Below the pieces are notes generated by a model, which ran no database searches, was not told the origin of the DNA, and saw only the letters and a program-made list of their open reading frames with translations. A stretch of 64,000 bases of DNA from Roseiarcus sp035656495 (GTDB lineage: Bacteria; Pseudomonadota; Alphaproteobacteria; Rhizobiales; Beijerinckiaceae), in contig DASRSL010000223.1 in NCBI GenBank assembly GCA_035656495.1, positions 3,968 to 67,967 of the forward strand, in the 5' to 3' direction. This document shows, in pieces, positions 15,489 to 24,030 of this stretch (positions within the stretch are counted from its first letter, which is position 1; each line of letters opens with the position of its first letter). The position numbers and the translations under genes were made by a program.

Positions 15489-16565
15489 CTAGCCTTCGAC
15501 GTCCTCGTCCGATGGGCCGGCGTTCTCGAGAATGCGGTCGGCGATGAGGCCGGCGTTCTCGCGGATGGCGCGCTCGATCTTGTCGGCCGTCTCCGGATTG
15601 GCTTTGAGGTAGGCCTTGGCGTTCTCCCGGCCCTGGCCGAGACGGACGCTGTCGAAGGTGAACCAGGCGCCCGACTTCTCCACGATGCCGGCCCTGACCC
15701 CGAGATCGATCAATTCGCCAGTCTTCGAGACGCCTTCGCCGTACATGATGTCGAATTCGACCTGCTTGAACGGCGGGGCGACCTTGTTCTTGACCACCTT
15801 GACGCGCGTCTGGTTGCCGACGATCTGGTCGCGATCCTTGATCGAGCCGATGCGGCGGATGTCGAGGCGGATGGAAGCGTAGAATTTGAGCGCGTTGCCG
15901 CCCGAGGTCGTTTCGGGCGAGCCATACATGACGCCGATCTTCATGCGGATCTGGTTGATGAAGATCACCATGGTGTTCGAGCGCGAAATGGAGGAGGTGA
16001 GCTTGCGCAGGGCCTGGCTCATCAGCCGCGCCTGCAGGCCGGGCTGCGACTCGCCCATCTCGCCCTCGATCTCGGCCCTCGGGGTCAGCGCCGCGACCGA
16101 ATCGATGACGAGAACGTCGACCGCGCCAGAGCGCACCAGGGTGTCCGTGATCTCGAGCGCCTGCTCGCCGGTGTCGGGTTGGGAGATCAGGAGATCGTTG
16201 AGATTGACGCCGAGCTTCCTCGCGTAGATGGGGTCGAGCGCATGCTCGGCGTCGACGAAAGCGCAGACGCCGCCTCTCTTCTGCGCTTCCGCGATCACAT
16301 GCAAGGTCAGCGTGGTCTTGCCCGACGATTCGGGCCCGTAGATCTCGATCACCCGCCCGCGCGGCAGGCCGCCGACGCCAAGCGCGATGTCGAGCCCGAG
16401 CGATCCGCTCGACACGGTCTCGATTTCCGCCGCCGGCTGGTTCTTGCCGAGCCGCATGATCGAGCCCTTGCCGAAGGCGCGTTCGATCTGCGACAGGGCC
16501 GCGTCGAGGGCTTTCGTCTTGTCCACGCTTGCGCCTTCCACCACGCGAAGAATCGGCTGGCTCAT
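15489..16565 (-). CDS. recA: Recombinase RecA
   Basis: This 358-residue protein is the core of homologous recombination and the SOS co-protease. Visible motifs are Walker A GPESSGKTTL, the Walker B region VLVIDSVAAL, loop L1 (EGEMGESQPGLQARLMSQ) and loop L2 with NQIRMKIGVMYGSPETT. The acidic C-terminal tail ends DEDVEG. ATG 16565 is chosen over the longer open frame at 16637 because the family starts near SQPILRVVEG and AGAAGGA precedes it. Two SOS-type boxes lie about 100 nt upstream, so LexA control and damage induction are expected. Confidence 0.98.
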   Translation of the reverse strand: MSQPILRVVEGASVDKTKALDAALSQIERAFGKGSIMRLGKNQPAAEIETVSSGSLGLDIALGVGGLPRGRVIEIYGPESSGKTTLTLHVIAEAQKRGGVCAFVDAEHALDPIYARKLGVNLNDLLISQPDTGEQALEITDTLVRSGAVDVLVIDSVAALTPRAEIEGEMGESQPGLQARLMSQALRKLTSSISRSNTMVIFINQIRMKIGVMYGSPETTSGGNALKFYASIRLDIRRIGSIKDRDQIVGNQTRVKVVKNKVAPPFKQVEFDIMYGEGVSKTGELIDLGVRAGIVEKSGAWFTFDSVRLGQGRENAKAYLKANPETADKIERAIRENAGLIADRILENAGPSDEDVEG

Positions 16566-16636
16566 TGATTCGCGTCCTTCTCTCACGGCCGGGGATCGCT
16601 CCGCAACTTGTGCTTTCCGCACCCCGTCTTCGCGCA

Positions 16637-16680
16637 TTCAGTACACGATTTGTTCACGCGTGCAAGTTCTTTTTTTGTTC
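16637..16680 (-). promoter_or_regulatory. recA promoter with SOS (LexA) boxes
   Basis: GAAC-N7-GAAC (16680-16666, minus strand) exactly matches the alphaproteobacterial LexA box. Directly adjoining it is a -35-like TTGCAC (16665-16660), with a -10-like TACTGA (16643-16638) 16 nt further. A second, imperfect box GAAC-N7-GTAC (16655-16641) sits between -35 and -10. LexA bound here would block RNA polymerase. The leader to the ATG at 16565 is about 65 nt. Confidence 0.75.
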
Positions 16681-16689
16681 ACCGGCCGG

Positions 16690-17628
16690 CTATTGCGCAA
16701 CCGTCACGTCGTAGAGCATCCGGTGAATTTTATCCGCTTCCGCCCGGTAGAGATGCGGCGCGAGACTGTCCTTGATCAGATAGGAAATGGGCCTTCCGTC
16801 CTTGTCGTAGTCCCCGCCATAGATCAGGAACTCGTGGTCGGCGGATCCTGCGGCGACCGCCCTGCCATGCGCCAGCGACCGGTGGATGAGGTCGATCATC
16901 CGCTCGAGCCCGACGTAGCGCACGAGGGTGTCCGGGCGGGCGTCGGGGTCGCGGGAGGGGCCCCAGCCGTCGAAGCCGTCGTGCGAGCGGTCGAATTCGG
17001 TCCATTCGTGTCCGCCGAGCACGGCCTCGGCCAATTCTCCAGGACTTAGGGCGTCGCCATCGAGATGGGTGACTTGCGGCTTGCGGCCGAGCCGCGCCTC
17101 GAGCTCCCTGTCCAGCGCCCGGAGCTTGGCCGTACGGCCCTTATACCGGGTAAGTCCGCGTTTAACGGAGGCGTAGATCGGGTCCGAGTCGACGATGTGA
17201 TGGAAGTCGCCTCGGGCGACGAGACCGTCTTGGTGAATGAGGGCGAGCGCTTCGACCACGAGTCCGCCGTCCTCGAGAGGACTTCGTTCGCCGCGGATGA
17301 GGCGCGCGAACCGGTCCGCGATCGAGTCGAGCTGCAGCGCGCCCCGCGACAGCGAAATTCGTGAGAGAGGGTGACGGGCGAGATAGTTCGTTTCGAGCAT
17401 GCTGAGCGTCGCGTAGACCCAGCAGAGGTCCGAGTCCCCCTGGTCGAGCGGCGGGGTGATCGGCAACACGTATCTGACCGCTGCGCGAGGCTCGCCCGGC
17501 CCCACCGTGCCTTCGACGGCCAGATTCGCGGAGGATTCGCCGCCGCTGAACAGCAGAAGGCAGAAAGAGAGCAGGATGACGGGAACTCTTCCTTGACCGC
17601 GTCCCCGCCGGGCGTTGCGGCGAATCAT
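16690..17628 (-). CDS. Exported papain-fold (C1-like) peptidase homologue
   Basis: This 312-residue protein has an Arg-rich N-terminus, a hydrophobic signal segment (about residues 14-32) and a cleavage site after SSA. The mature part shows the papain-type active-site start DQGDSDLCWVYATLSMLE, where Gln and Cys correspond to the oxyanion-hole Gln and the nucleophile. A His lies in DHEFLIYGGDYDKDG, with a YLIKDS strand where papain has its Asn-Ser-Trp. Asp in place of the usual Asn is notable but may be tolerated. The start at 17628 follows a GGAAG site. An exact EcfG promoter 31 nt upstream suggests stress induction. The gene ends 125 nt before recA starts. Confidence 0.75.
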   Translation of the reverse strand: MIRRNARRGRGQGRVPVILLSFCLLLFSGGESSANLAVEGTVGPGEPRAAVRYVLPITPPLDQGDSDLCWVYATLSMLETNYLARHPLSRISLSRGALQLDSIADRFARLIRGERSPLEDGGLVVEALALIHQDGLVARGDFHHIVDSDPIYASVKRGLTRYKGRTAKLRALDRELEARLGRKPQVTHLDGDALSPGELAEAVLGGHEWTEFDRSHDGFDGWGPSRDPDARPDTLVRYVGLERMIDLIHRSLAHGRAVAAGSADHEFLIYGGDYDKDGRPISYLIKDSLAPHLYRAEADKIHRMLYDVTVAQ

Positions 17629-17658
17629 GGGAATTTCTTCCGATCGCGATGGCGTTCC

Positions 17659-17683
17659 AACGCGACCGGTCCGCGCCGGTTCC
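17659..17683 (-). promoter_or_regulatory. Predicted EcfG promoter for the papain-fold protein
   Basis: On the minus strand GGAAC (17683-17679) and CGTT (17662-17659) are separated by 16 nt, an exact consensus match. The ATG at 17628 follows after about 30 nt, the expected leader length. The strand and distance both fit the downstream gene. Confidence 0.7.
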
Positions 17684-17917
17684 AAAGGGCGGCCGTGGGC
17701 CGGCGTCCGGGAAGCGCGGGGAATTCAAACTCCCCGGTCGGCGTAAAAATCGCCGGCGAGATGGGCGCATTTCCACCCATCCGCCACAGACCGCTGCGAG
17801 CGATTTCATCAAGCTTGGCGCGCCCGCGGGCTGCCAACGGATCGCGCGGCTTTAGCGCTGACCCTTTGGATGATTTCCCCGCGAGGCTCCGGCCTGCACG
17901 GGCGCCGGCTTATGTCC

Positions 17918-18586
17918 TCACGCCAAATGTTTGCCGAAGAACTCCAGCGTCCGGGTCCAGGCGAGCGCGGCGCTTGGAGCGTCGTAGCTTTCGCGCTGGT
18001 CGCAGTTGAAGCCGTGGCCGGCGGGGTAGATGTGGACCGGGATGTCCCGATAGAGCGCCGCGAGCTCGCGGACGCCCGCCACTGGAATGTGCTCGTCCTT
18101 CTCGCCGAAGTGGAGCATGGCCGGAATCGTGGGCTTCGCGTCCTTGAGGGCGAGGATCCCGCCGCCATAGTAGCAGACCGCGGCGCTCAAGTTCGGCCGC
18201 CGGTTCGCCGCGGCCCAGGCGACCGTGCCTCCCATGCAATAGCCGACGATGCCGACCTTGCCGCCTTGCCTCGCGACTTGGATTGCGGCGGCGACATCGC
18301 GCTGCGCCTGCTCGCGATCCATTTTTCCGGCGATCGCCATGCCGCGCGTCCTCGATTCCGCGTCGTAGCCGACGTCGAACCCCGGCTCGACATGCTCGAA
18401 CACCGCCGGCGCGACCGCGAGATAGCCGTCGACGGCGAAGCGGTCGGTCACCGCGCGGATGTGGGCGTTGACGCCGAAAATCTCCTGGATCACCACGATC
18501 CCGCCCAGCGGGCGCCCTGCCGGGTCGGCGCGCCAGGCGCGAATCGGACCCGCGCCCTCAGGCTTCAATTCAATCCAATGGCCCAT
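17918..18586 (-). CDS. Dienelactone hydrolase family protein
   Basis: This 222-residue alpha/beta-hydrolase has the dienelactone-hydrolase layout: an early Glu in VVIQEIFGVN (about residue 35), the nucleophile in GYCMGG with Cys near residue 119, Asp in GEKDEHIPV and His in GHGFNCD. Classical enzymes open dienelactone in chlorocatechol catabolism, but most genomic members have unknown substrates. ATG 18586 has GGGAG 6 nt upstream and is preferred to ATG 18592, which would abut it. It lies 23 nt downstream of the DMT transporter on the same strand, so the two may be co-transcribed. Confidence 0.92.
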   Translation of the reverse strand: MGHWIELKPEGAGPIRAWRADPAGRPLGGIVVIQEIFGVNAHIRAVTDRFAVDGYLAVAPAVFEHVEPGFDVGYDAESRTRGMAIAGKMDREQAQRDVAAAIQVARQGGKVGIVGYCMGGTVAWAAANRRPNLSAAVCYYGGGILALKDAKPTIPAMLHFGEKDEHIPVAGVRELAALYRDIPVHIYPAGHGFNCDQRESYDAPSAALAWTRTLEFFGKHLA

Positions 18587-18609
18587 GATCATCTCCCGGT
18601 TTGAAGGTT

Positions 18610-19539
18610 CTAACCCTGGCGGCCTGCGCCTCTCTGCGCGATGGCGATGCCGCCGATGACGAGCGCCAGCGCGACGATATGATAGACGGCGAACGGTTCG
18701 CCGAGCAACGCCACCGCCATGATCGCGCCGAACACCGGCACGAGATTGACGAACATCCCGGCTCGGCCCGGCCCGATCAGCTCGACCCCGCGCATGTAGA
18801 AGATTTGCGCCGCGAAGGCCGGGCCCAGCGCGACATAGGCGAGCGCCAGGAGTCCGCCGGCCGTCGGCCAGACGAAGCCGCCCGAGGCGATCTCCCAGAT
18901 CATCAGCGGAACCGACGTCACGAAGGCGGCGAGCGCCATGGCGGCCAGCATGCTGAGGCCCGAGACATGCGGCCGCTGGCGAAGGCCTATGGTGTAGCCG
19001 GCGTAGAGCACCGCGGCGAGCACCATCATCACGTCGCCGCTGTTGAAGGCGAGCGCCAGGAGCCGGGCCGGGTCGCCCGCGGCGGCGATCACCACGACGC
19101 CGAGCATGGTGACAAAGGCGCCGAGCGCCTGAAGCGCGGTGAACTTGAGGCCGAGGAAGAGCCGCGCGCCGAGGAGGACGAGCGCGGGAATCGCCCCCTG
19201 GATGATCGAAAGGTTGAGCGCGCTGGTGCGATGCGCGGCGACGTAGAAGAGCGCGACGAAGACGGTGTAGCCGGCCGTGCCCATCGCGGTGAGATAGAGC
19301 CAGCGCGCGCGCAAGGCCGGCCAGTCGCGACGCAGCGACGGCCGCGCGGCGATGAGAATGGGCACGAGGGCGACCGCCCAGCGCATGCAGGTCAGCGTCA
19401 TCGGGCCGATCTCGCCGACCGCCAGACGCCCGACGATCGAGTGGCCCGCCCAGATCAGCGTCGTCAGGACGAGAAGCAGGATCGGATTGGCCCAGGCGGA
19501 GCGGAGGAGCCCCGCCCGGGGAACGGTCGCGTCCGTCAT
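18610..19539 (-). CDS. EamA/DMT-family transporter
   Basis: The 309-residue protein is almost wholly hydrophobic with about ten membrane spans arranged as two EamA halves (roughly residues 18-145 and 165-300). The second half carries the typical NLVPVFGAIMAVALLGEP segment. Members export metabolites, amino acids or drugs across the inner membrane; no substrate can be assigned. It is encoded just upstream of the dienelactone hydrolase and is distinct from the second DMT protein at 57697-58647. Confidence 0.93.
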   Translation of the reverse strand: MTDATVPRAGLLRSAWANPILLLVLTTLIWAGHSIVGRLAVGEIGPMTLTCMRWAVALVPILIAARPSLRRDWPALRARWLYLTAMGTAGYTVFVALFYVAAHRTSALNLSIIQGAIPALVLLGARLFLGLKFTALQALGAFVTMLGVVVIAAAGDPARLLALAFNSGDVMMVLAAVLYAGYTIGLRQRPHVSGLSMLAAMALAAFVTSVPLMIWEIASGGFVWPTAGGLLALAYVALGPAFAAQIFYMRGVELIGPGRAGMFVNLVPVFGAIMAVALLGEPFAVYHIVALALVIGGIAIAQRGAGRQG

Positions 19540-19841
19540 GAAAGCCTTCGAAGCGCCGGATATGGCCGCGCCGGGTCAAGCGGCGGGTCCTTGGCGAGTC
19601 CTTTGAGAAGCGCCAATGGGTAGCGCCGCAAGGCGGCGAAGGCAATGGCTGGCGTGAAGGCGCGGAGGGCCGGGCGGATCACGAAGGTTTGAAGCCTTGA
19701 AAGCGTTCGCTAATCCCGGGAGGCGAGCGAGACCGGCGCCGTCACCGCCTCTCCGAGGCTCCAGATCACTTTAACCGGGGTCTTAACCTTAACGACTGAC
19801 TTCAAGGGACAGCCGACCCCGGGTCCGCTGCGCGCGACATT
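19540..19841. other. Intergenic stretch between DMT transporter and LysR gene
   Basis: No gene is visible. It should contain the promoter of the DMT-hydrolase pair. Three TTAAC words cluster at 19771-19793, two of them 8 nt apart, close to but not matching the CtrA spacing of 7. Confidence 0.35.
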
Positions 19842-20711
19842 TTATGCCGCGCGCCGCGCCGGAGCGCCGACGGTCATCCGGATGGCCTCGGCGAGCGCCT
19901 TGGCTTCCTCGCTTGGGCGACCGGGCGCGTGAATGAGTCCCATGCGCGTCAGCGGCAGTTCGGGCAGGCCCTCTTCGGGGCCGAGAATGCGCAGGCCTTC
20001 GCCGACCATGGAGGCCGGCAAAGTGGTCACGGCGAGGCCGGCGCGCACGACCGTTCCGATCGCGCTGTAGTTCTTGGAAAAGAAGAGTCCGCGAGCCGTG
20101 CGCGAAGCCGCCGCGAGCGCCGCGTCCGCCTCCCGCCGCCAGAGGCAGGTGGTCGCGCCGAGCGCGAGCGGAATGGGCGCCCCATCCTCGACGCGAAACC
20201 GCTCGGCGGCCGCCCAGACGAGCGGCTGCTCGAGCAGGAGTTCGAAATCCTTGAGGCCCGGATGATCGGTCAACAGCGCGAGTTCGAGCGCGCCGGCCGA
20301 AACTTGTGCGGCGAGTTCGGGCGAGCCCTCGCAGGCGACCGACACCTCCACCAGCGGATGGCGGCGATTGAAACGGCTGAGAATCTCGGCGAGGAACGAT
20401 TCCGCGTAGTCGTCGGGAATCCCGAGGCGCACGGCGCCCCGCAAGCCTTTGCGCGACAGAGCCGCCATCGCGCCCGCTTCCGCCTGGACGATCCGCCGGG
20501 CGAAGTCGATCAGCCTCTCGCCCTCCGCGGTAAGTCGCGCGCCGCGGCCCTGTTTGACGAACAGGGCGCAGCCGAGTCGTTCCTCGAGCCGGCGGACATG
20601 CATCGACACGGCCGACTGAGTCTTGTGCACGCGCTCGGCCGCCTTGGTGAACGAGCCGCTATCGACGATGGCGAGGAACGAGCGCAGCTGGTCAGTGTCG
20701 AGCATGGCCAT
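19842..20711 (-). CDS. LysR-type transcriptional regulator
   Basis: The 289-residue protein has an N-terminal winged helix (about residues 5-64: LRSFLAIVDSGSFTKAAERV, then QSAVSMHVRRLEERLG) and a LysR substrate-binding domain (about 90-285). It is transcribed divergently from the DUF1127 gene. This head-to-head LysR/DUF1127 arrangement is common in alphaproteobacteria, so the DUF1127 gene, and possibly malate synthase beyond it, is the likely target. The effector is unknown. An imperfect 19-bp dyad in the 132-nt gap is a candidate binding site. Confidence 0.93.
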   Translation of the reverse strand: MAMLDTDQLRSFLAIVDSGSFTKAAERVHKTQSAVSMHVRRLEERLGCALFVKQGRGARLTAEGERLIDFARRIVQAEAGAMAALSRKGLRGAVRLGIPDDYAESFLAEILSRFNRRHPLVEVSVACEGSPELAAQVSAGALELALLTDHPGLKDFELLLEQPLVWAAAERFRVEDGAPIPLALGATTCLWRREADAALAAASRTARGLFFSKNYSAIGTVVRAGLAVTTLPASMVGEGLRILGPEEGLPELPLTRMGLIHAPGRPSEEAKALAEAIRMTVGAPARRAA

Positions 20712-20744
20712 TCATCCGAATTCGTGATCGATAGCTTTATAAAC

Positions 20745-20763
20745 ATTCGTTGGACCGATCAAT
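20745..20763. promoter_or_regulatory. Candidate LysR-box between LysR and DUF1127 genes
   Basis: ATT-N13-AAT forms the ends of an imperfect 19-bp dyad with a GG/CC core, in the divergent control region. The T-N11-A type pattern of LysR sites can be placed inside it. The assignment rests on location and partial symmetry. Confidence 0.35.
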
Positions 20764-20843
20764 AGCCCCGCCGTAAATTGACGCTGTTCCGAGATCGATT
20801 CGTCTTCCTTAAGGCGTCGCACTGCGACGCCGAAGGGATTTTC

Positions 20844-21134
20844 ATGCCCGTCCGGAGAGAAACGATGATGTCTTCCCTCGTCCGCCGCGCCTCGCACGGA
20901 GTTGGGGCCCTCAAGCGCGCCTTGTCCTGGCCCGCGCGGATCAGCGCAGAGCGCCGAGCGATGAGCCAGCTCGCGGGGATGTCGGATCGCGAGTTCAGCG
21001 ACATCGGCCTCGTCCGGCAGGATGTCGTCGACGCCTCCGCGCTTCGGCTCGACGCCGATCGATCCGCGATACGCGAGGGGCGGCGTCCCGCGCGCCAGCC
21101 ATCCGCTTGCGGGCGGAGGCGGATGGCGGCCTGA
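20844..21134 (+). CDS. DUF1127 domain protein
   Basis: The 96-residue protein has the DUF1127 core at about residues 38-62 (RAMSQLAGMSDREFSDIGL), an Arg-rich amphipathic segment. Small DUF1127 proteins in alphaproteobacteria affect phosphate and carbon metabolism and RNA turnover, but the role of this longer form is unknown. The start is uncertain: ATG 20844 has GAAGGGA upstream and ATG 20865 has GGAGAG upstream. Its promoter is shared with the divergent LysR gene, and malate synthase starts 78 nt downstream. Confidence 0.8.
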   Translation: MPVRRETMMSSLVRRASHGVGALKRALSWPARISAERRAMSQLAGMSDREFSDIGLVRQDVVDASALRLDADRSAIREGRRPARQPSACGRRRMAA

Positions 21135-21212
21135 AAGAAGCGCGATCGGACCTCCCCAAAAGCGGCAAAACGGTCTACGAAGCCAGACCTTGAACGCCGA
21201 ACGGAGGAATCC

Positions 21213-22811
21213 ATGACCGCGCAACGGGCCGCAGCAGGCGTCCATGTCCACGCCCATCCGAGCCCACGGCAGGCGGAAATCCTCACCGACGAGGCGCTCG
21301 GCTTCGTCGCCGACCTGCACCGGCGCTTCAACGCGCGCCGCCTCGAGCTCATCGCCCGGCGGGCCGAACGGCAGAAGCTGTTCGACGCCGGGCAGCTGCC
21401 GCACTTTCTGACCGAAACGAAATCCGCTCGCGACGGCGATTGGAAAGTTGCGCCGATTCCGGCCGATCTCATGGACCGAAGGGTCGAGATCACCGGGCCG
21501 GTCGACCGCAAGATGATCGTCAACGCGCTGAACTCCGGCGCGAAAGTCTTCATGGCCGACTTCGAGGACGCCTGCTCGCCGATGTGGGCGAACATGATCG
21601 AGGGCCAAGCGAACCTCAAGGACCGCTGGGAGGGCACGCTCGACTTTGTCGATCCGGCTTCAGGCAAGGCCTATGCGCTGGGAAAAGACCCGGCGGTGCT
21701 GATGGTGCGGCCGCGCGGCTGGCATCTGCCGGAGCGGCACGTGACGGTCGACGGCCGGGAGATGTCAGGCGCGCTGTTCGACTTCGGCCTCTACGTCTTC
21801 CACTGCGCCAAGGCCCAGATGGCGCAGGGCGCGACGCCCGCCTTCTATCTGCCGAAGCTGGAAAGCCATCTCGAAGCGCGTCTGTGGAACGAGGTCTTCT
21901 CCCACGCCGAAGCCGCGCTCGGCGCCCCCCACGGCTCGTTCAAGGCGACGGTGCTGATCGAGACGCTGCCGGCGGCGTTCGAGATGGACGAAATCCTCTA
22001 TGAGCTGCGCGACCACATCGTCGGGCTCAACTGCGGCCGCTGGGACTACATCTTCTCCTTCATCAAGCGCCTCGGCAAGAACCCGGCCTTCCTCACGCCC
22101 GACCGCGCCGTGATGACGATGGGCCGGGCGTTCCTCAACGCCTATTCGCTGAACCTCATCAAGACCTGCCACCGCCGCGGCGCCTTCGCCATGGGCGGCA
22201 TGGCGGCGCAGATCCCGGTCAAGGGCGATGCGCAGGCCAACGAGGAGGCCTTCGCCAAGGTCAGGGCCGACAAGGAGCGGGAGGCCGGGAACGGCCACGA
22301 CGGCACCTGGGTCGCCCATCCCGATCTCGTTCCGATCGCCATGGAGGTGTTCGACCGGCTGATGCCGCAGCCAAACCAGCTCTCGGTTCTGCGCGATGAC
22401 GTGCACGTGACCGCGGCCGATCTCGTCAAGACGCACGAAGGAGCGAGGACGGAGGAGGGCCTGCGCGTCAACATCCGCGTCGGCGTGCAATATATCGAGG
22501 CGTGGCTGCGCGGGCGCGGCGCGGTGCCGATCTATAATCTCATGGAGGACGCCGCGACCGCCGAAATCTCCCGCGCCCAGGTCTGGCAATGGATCCACCT
22601 GCGGGCCAAGCTTGACGACGGCCGCCAGGTCACCCCGGAGATGTTCAGGACCGCGCTCGCCGGCGAAATGGAGCGCGTGAAGGGCGAGGTCGGCGCCAAG
22701 GCTTTCGAGGGCGGACGCTTTCCCGAGGCGATCCGGCTCTTCTCGGACATGTCGCTCGCAGACACGTTCGAGGAGTTTTTGACGCTGCCGGCCTATCGGC
22801 TGATCGATTGA
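21213..22811 (+). CDS. aceB: Malate synthase A
   Basis: At 532 residues this is a malate synthase A (the ~530-residue class, not the ~720-residue G class). It condenses glyoxylate with acetyl-CoA to malate. Visible landmarks are MADFEDACSPMW (about residue 113), RPRGWHLPERHV, the active-site region IETLPAAFEMDEILYELRDH and GLNCGRWDYIFS, and AMGGMAAQIPVK near 330. A GGAGGA site precedes the ATG. It may belong to the glyoxylate shunt or to C1/C2 assimilation; isocitrate lyase is not in the window. The upstream LysR/DUF1127 pair may regulate it. Confidence 0.96.
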   Translation: MTAQRAAAGVHVHAHPSPRQAEILTDEALGFVADLHRRFNARRLELIARRAERQKLFDAGQLPHFLTETKSARDGDWKVAPIPADLMDRRVEITGPVDRKMIVNALNSGAKVFMADFEDACSPMWANMIEGQANLKDRWEGTLDFVDPASGKAYALGKDPAVLMVRPRGWHLPERHVTVDGREMSGALFDFGLYVFHCAKAQMAQGATPAFYLPKLESHLEARLWNEVFSHAEAALGAPHGSFKATVLIETLPAAFEMDEILYELRDHIVGLNCGRWDYIFSFIKRLGKNPAFLTPDRAVMTMGRAFLNAYSLNLIKTCHRRGAFAMGGMAAQIPVKGDAQANEEAFAKVRADKEREAGNGHDGTWVAHPDLVPIAMEVFDRLMPQPNQLSVLRDDVHVTAADLVKTHEGARTEEGLRVNIRVGVQYIEAWLRGRGAVPIYNLMEDAATAEISRAQVWQWIHLRAKLDDGRQVTPEMFRTALAGEMERVKGEVGAKAFEGGRFPEAIRLFSDMSLADTFEEFLTLPAYRLID

Positions 22812-22934
22812 CGCCAAGCCGCGAATCCAGCGAGCGCGAAGGCTCGCGGGCCCGAGCGGACTGTGACCGCGCCAAGCGCTTGCGGCCGGGGGCTGTCTCT
22901 ATGGAGGCGCCGGCGCGCGCGCTTGAAATCCGGA

Positions 22935-22963
22935 TTGACTCCTACGGGCGTCCCCTCTATAGC
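22935..22963 (+). promoter_or_regulatory. Housekeeping promoter of rplU-rpmA
   Basis: TTGACT (22935-22940) and TATAGC (22958-22963) are spaced 17 nt, the best sigma-70-type match in this part of the window. Transcription would begin near 22970 and leave a leader of about 170 nt before rplU. That long leader could carry r-protein feedback control, but no known L21 leader motif is recognised in it. Confidence 0.65.
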
Positions 22964-23141
22964 CCCTCCTGCTTGAGCGCGGCGGCGACGCCGCGCTTTT
23001 GGTTTGCCGTGGCCTGGCGCTTGTCGAGGCCTCGAGACCGAGAGCGTTCGCCCGCGGCTCGACGCTGCGATTCGCATCACTGCAAAGAAGCCGGTCGCGC
23101 GGTTTTCCGCTGAACGAGCCGGGCGGAACACGGGAAAAACG

Positions 23142-23459
23142 ATGTTCGCAGTCATCAAGACCGGCGGCAAACAATATACGGTCGCCGCCGACAAGAAGAT
23201 CACCGTCATGGCGCTTCCCGGCGAAGCCGGTTCGCAGGTGGTGTTCGACGAGGTGCTCGCGCTGTTCGACGGCGAGACCAATCGGGTCGGCGCCCCGCAT
23301 GTCGCGGGCGCGAGCGTCGTGGGCGAAATCGTCGAGCAGACCCGCGGGCCGAAGGTGATCGCCTTCAAGAAGCGGCGGCGGAAGAATTCCAAGCGCAAGC
23401 GTGGCCACCGGCAGGATCTGACGGTGGTCAAGATCACTGGCATCGAGGCGGGCGCCTGA
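23142..23459 (+). CDS. rplU: 50S ribosomal protein L21
   Basis: The 105-residue protein starts FAVIKTGGKQYTV, the L21 signature, and has the basic KKRRRKNSKRKRGHRQ segment (about residues 76-92) that contacts 23S rRNA. Length is standard. It is followed by rpmA, GNAT and obgE; rplU-rpmA-obgE is a widely conserved order. The start at 23142 is fixed by family alignment; an upstream extension of the frame is spurious. Confidence 0.98.
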   Translation: MFAVIKTGGKQYTVAADKKITVMALPGEAGSQVVFDEVLALFDGETNRVGAPHVAGASVVGEIVEQTRGPKVIAFKKRRRKNSKRKRGHRQDLTVVKITGIEAGA

Positions 23460-23554
23460 CGGATCTTTGGCGCGGGCGATTCCCAAGAACGATCGGTTGC
23501 GCTATAGAATGAGCAATCACGCGCCCTCGCGGCGCAGGGTTTTGGAGCAAGGTC

Positions 23555-23824
23555 ATGGCTCACAAGAAGGCAGGCGGTTCCTCGCGCAACGGGCGCGACT
23601 CGGACGGCCGGCGTCTCGGGGTGAAGAAGTTCGGCGGCGAACGCGTCGGCGGCGGCGCGATTCTCGTTCGTCAGCGCGGTACGAAATTCCACGCCGGGCG
23701 CAACGTCGGCATGGGCACAGACCATACGCTTTTCGCCACCGCGGCCGGTGAAGTCTGTTTCGAGAGGAAAGGCGACGGCCGCCAATACGTTACGGTACGA
23801 ATGCAACAGACGACAGCAGAATAA
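23555..23824 (+). CDS. rpmA: 50S ribosomal protein L27
   Basis: The 89-residue protein begins AHKKAGGSSRNGRDS and includes RLGVKKFGGE and GTKFHAGRNVGMG, all diagnostic of L27, whose N-terminal tail reaches the peptidyl-transferase centre. It lies 95 nt downstream of rplU and should be co-transcribed with it. A hairpin directly after the stop codon may separate it from the GNAT-obgE genes. Confidence 0.98.
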   Translation: MAHKKAGGSSRNGRDSDGRRLGVKKFGGERVGGGAILVRQRGTKFHAGRNVGMGTDHTLFATAAGEVCFERKGDGRQYVTVRMQQTTAE

Positions 23825-23853
23825 AGCGGGGCGACAAGACGAGAACCCCGCTT
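23824..23853 (+). terminator. Hairpin after rpmA, possible terminator
   Basis: AAGCGGGG (23824-23831) pairs with CCCCGCTT (23846-23853) across a 14-nt loop, overlapping the rpmA stop codon. No T-run follows, so it may only attenuate or protect the 3' end. Confidence 0.4.
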
Positions 23854-23943
23854 CGGCGACCAGCCCCGCGGACGTTCTCGAGACTTAATAAAAACAAGCT
23901 TCGAGATGAGAGTGAAAGGCAAAATGCCCTTTCATCCGTCCGG

Positions 23944-23958
23944 GTAAGCCAGGCTTAC
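23944..23958. repeat. Short perfect inverted repeat upstream of the GNAT gene
   Basis: GTAAGCC-A-GGCTTAC is a perfect 7-1-7 inverted repeat 73 nt before the ATG at 24031. With a one-base centre it is more like a protein-binding site than an RNA hairpin. No regulator can be named. Confidence 0.35.
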
Positions 23959-24030
23959 GAAGGGGATGCGGCCGTCGCGTCTCCTTCTTCATTCTCAGCC
24001 CCCACGCGGGGGCGCCCGGCTGGAGCTTTT

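Noticed and set aside
19771..19793. CtrA binding site (TTAA-N7-TTAA)
   Set aside because: Adjacent TTAA words are 8 nt and 4 nt apart, not 7.
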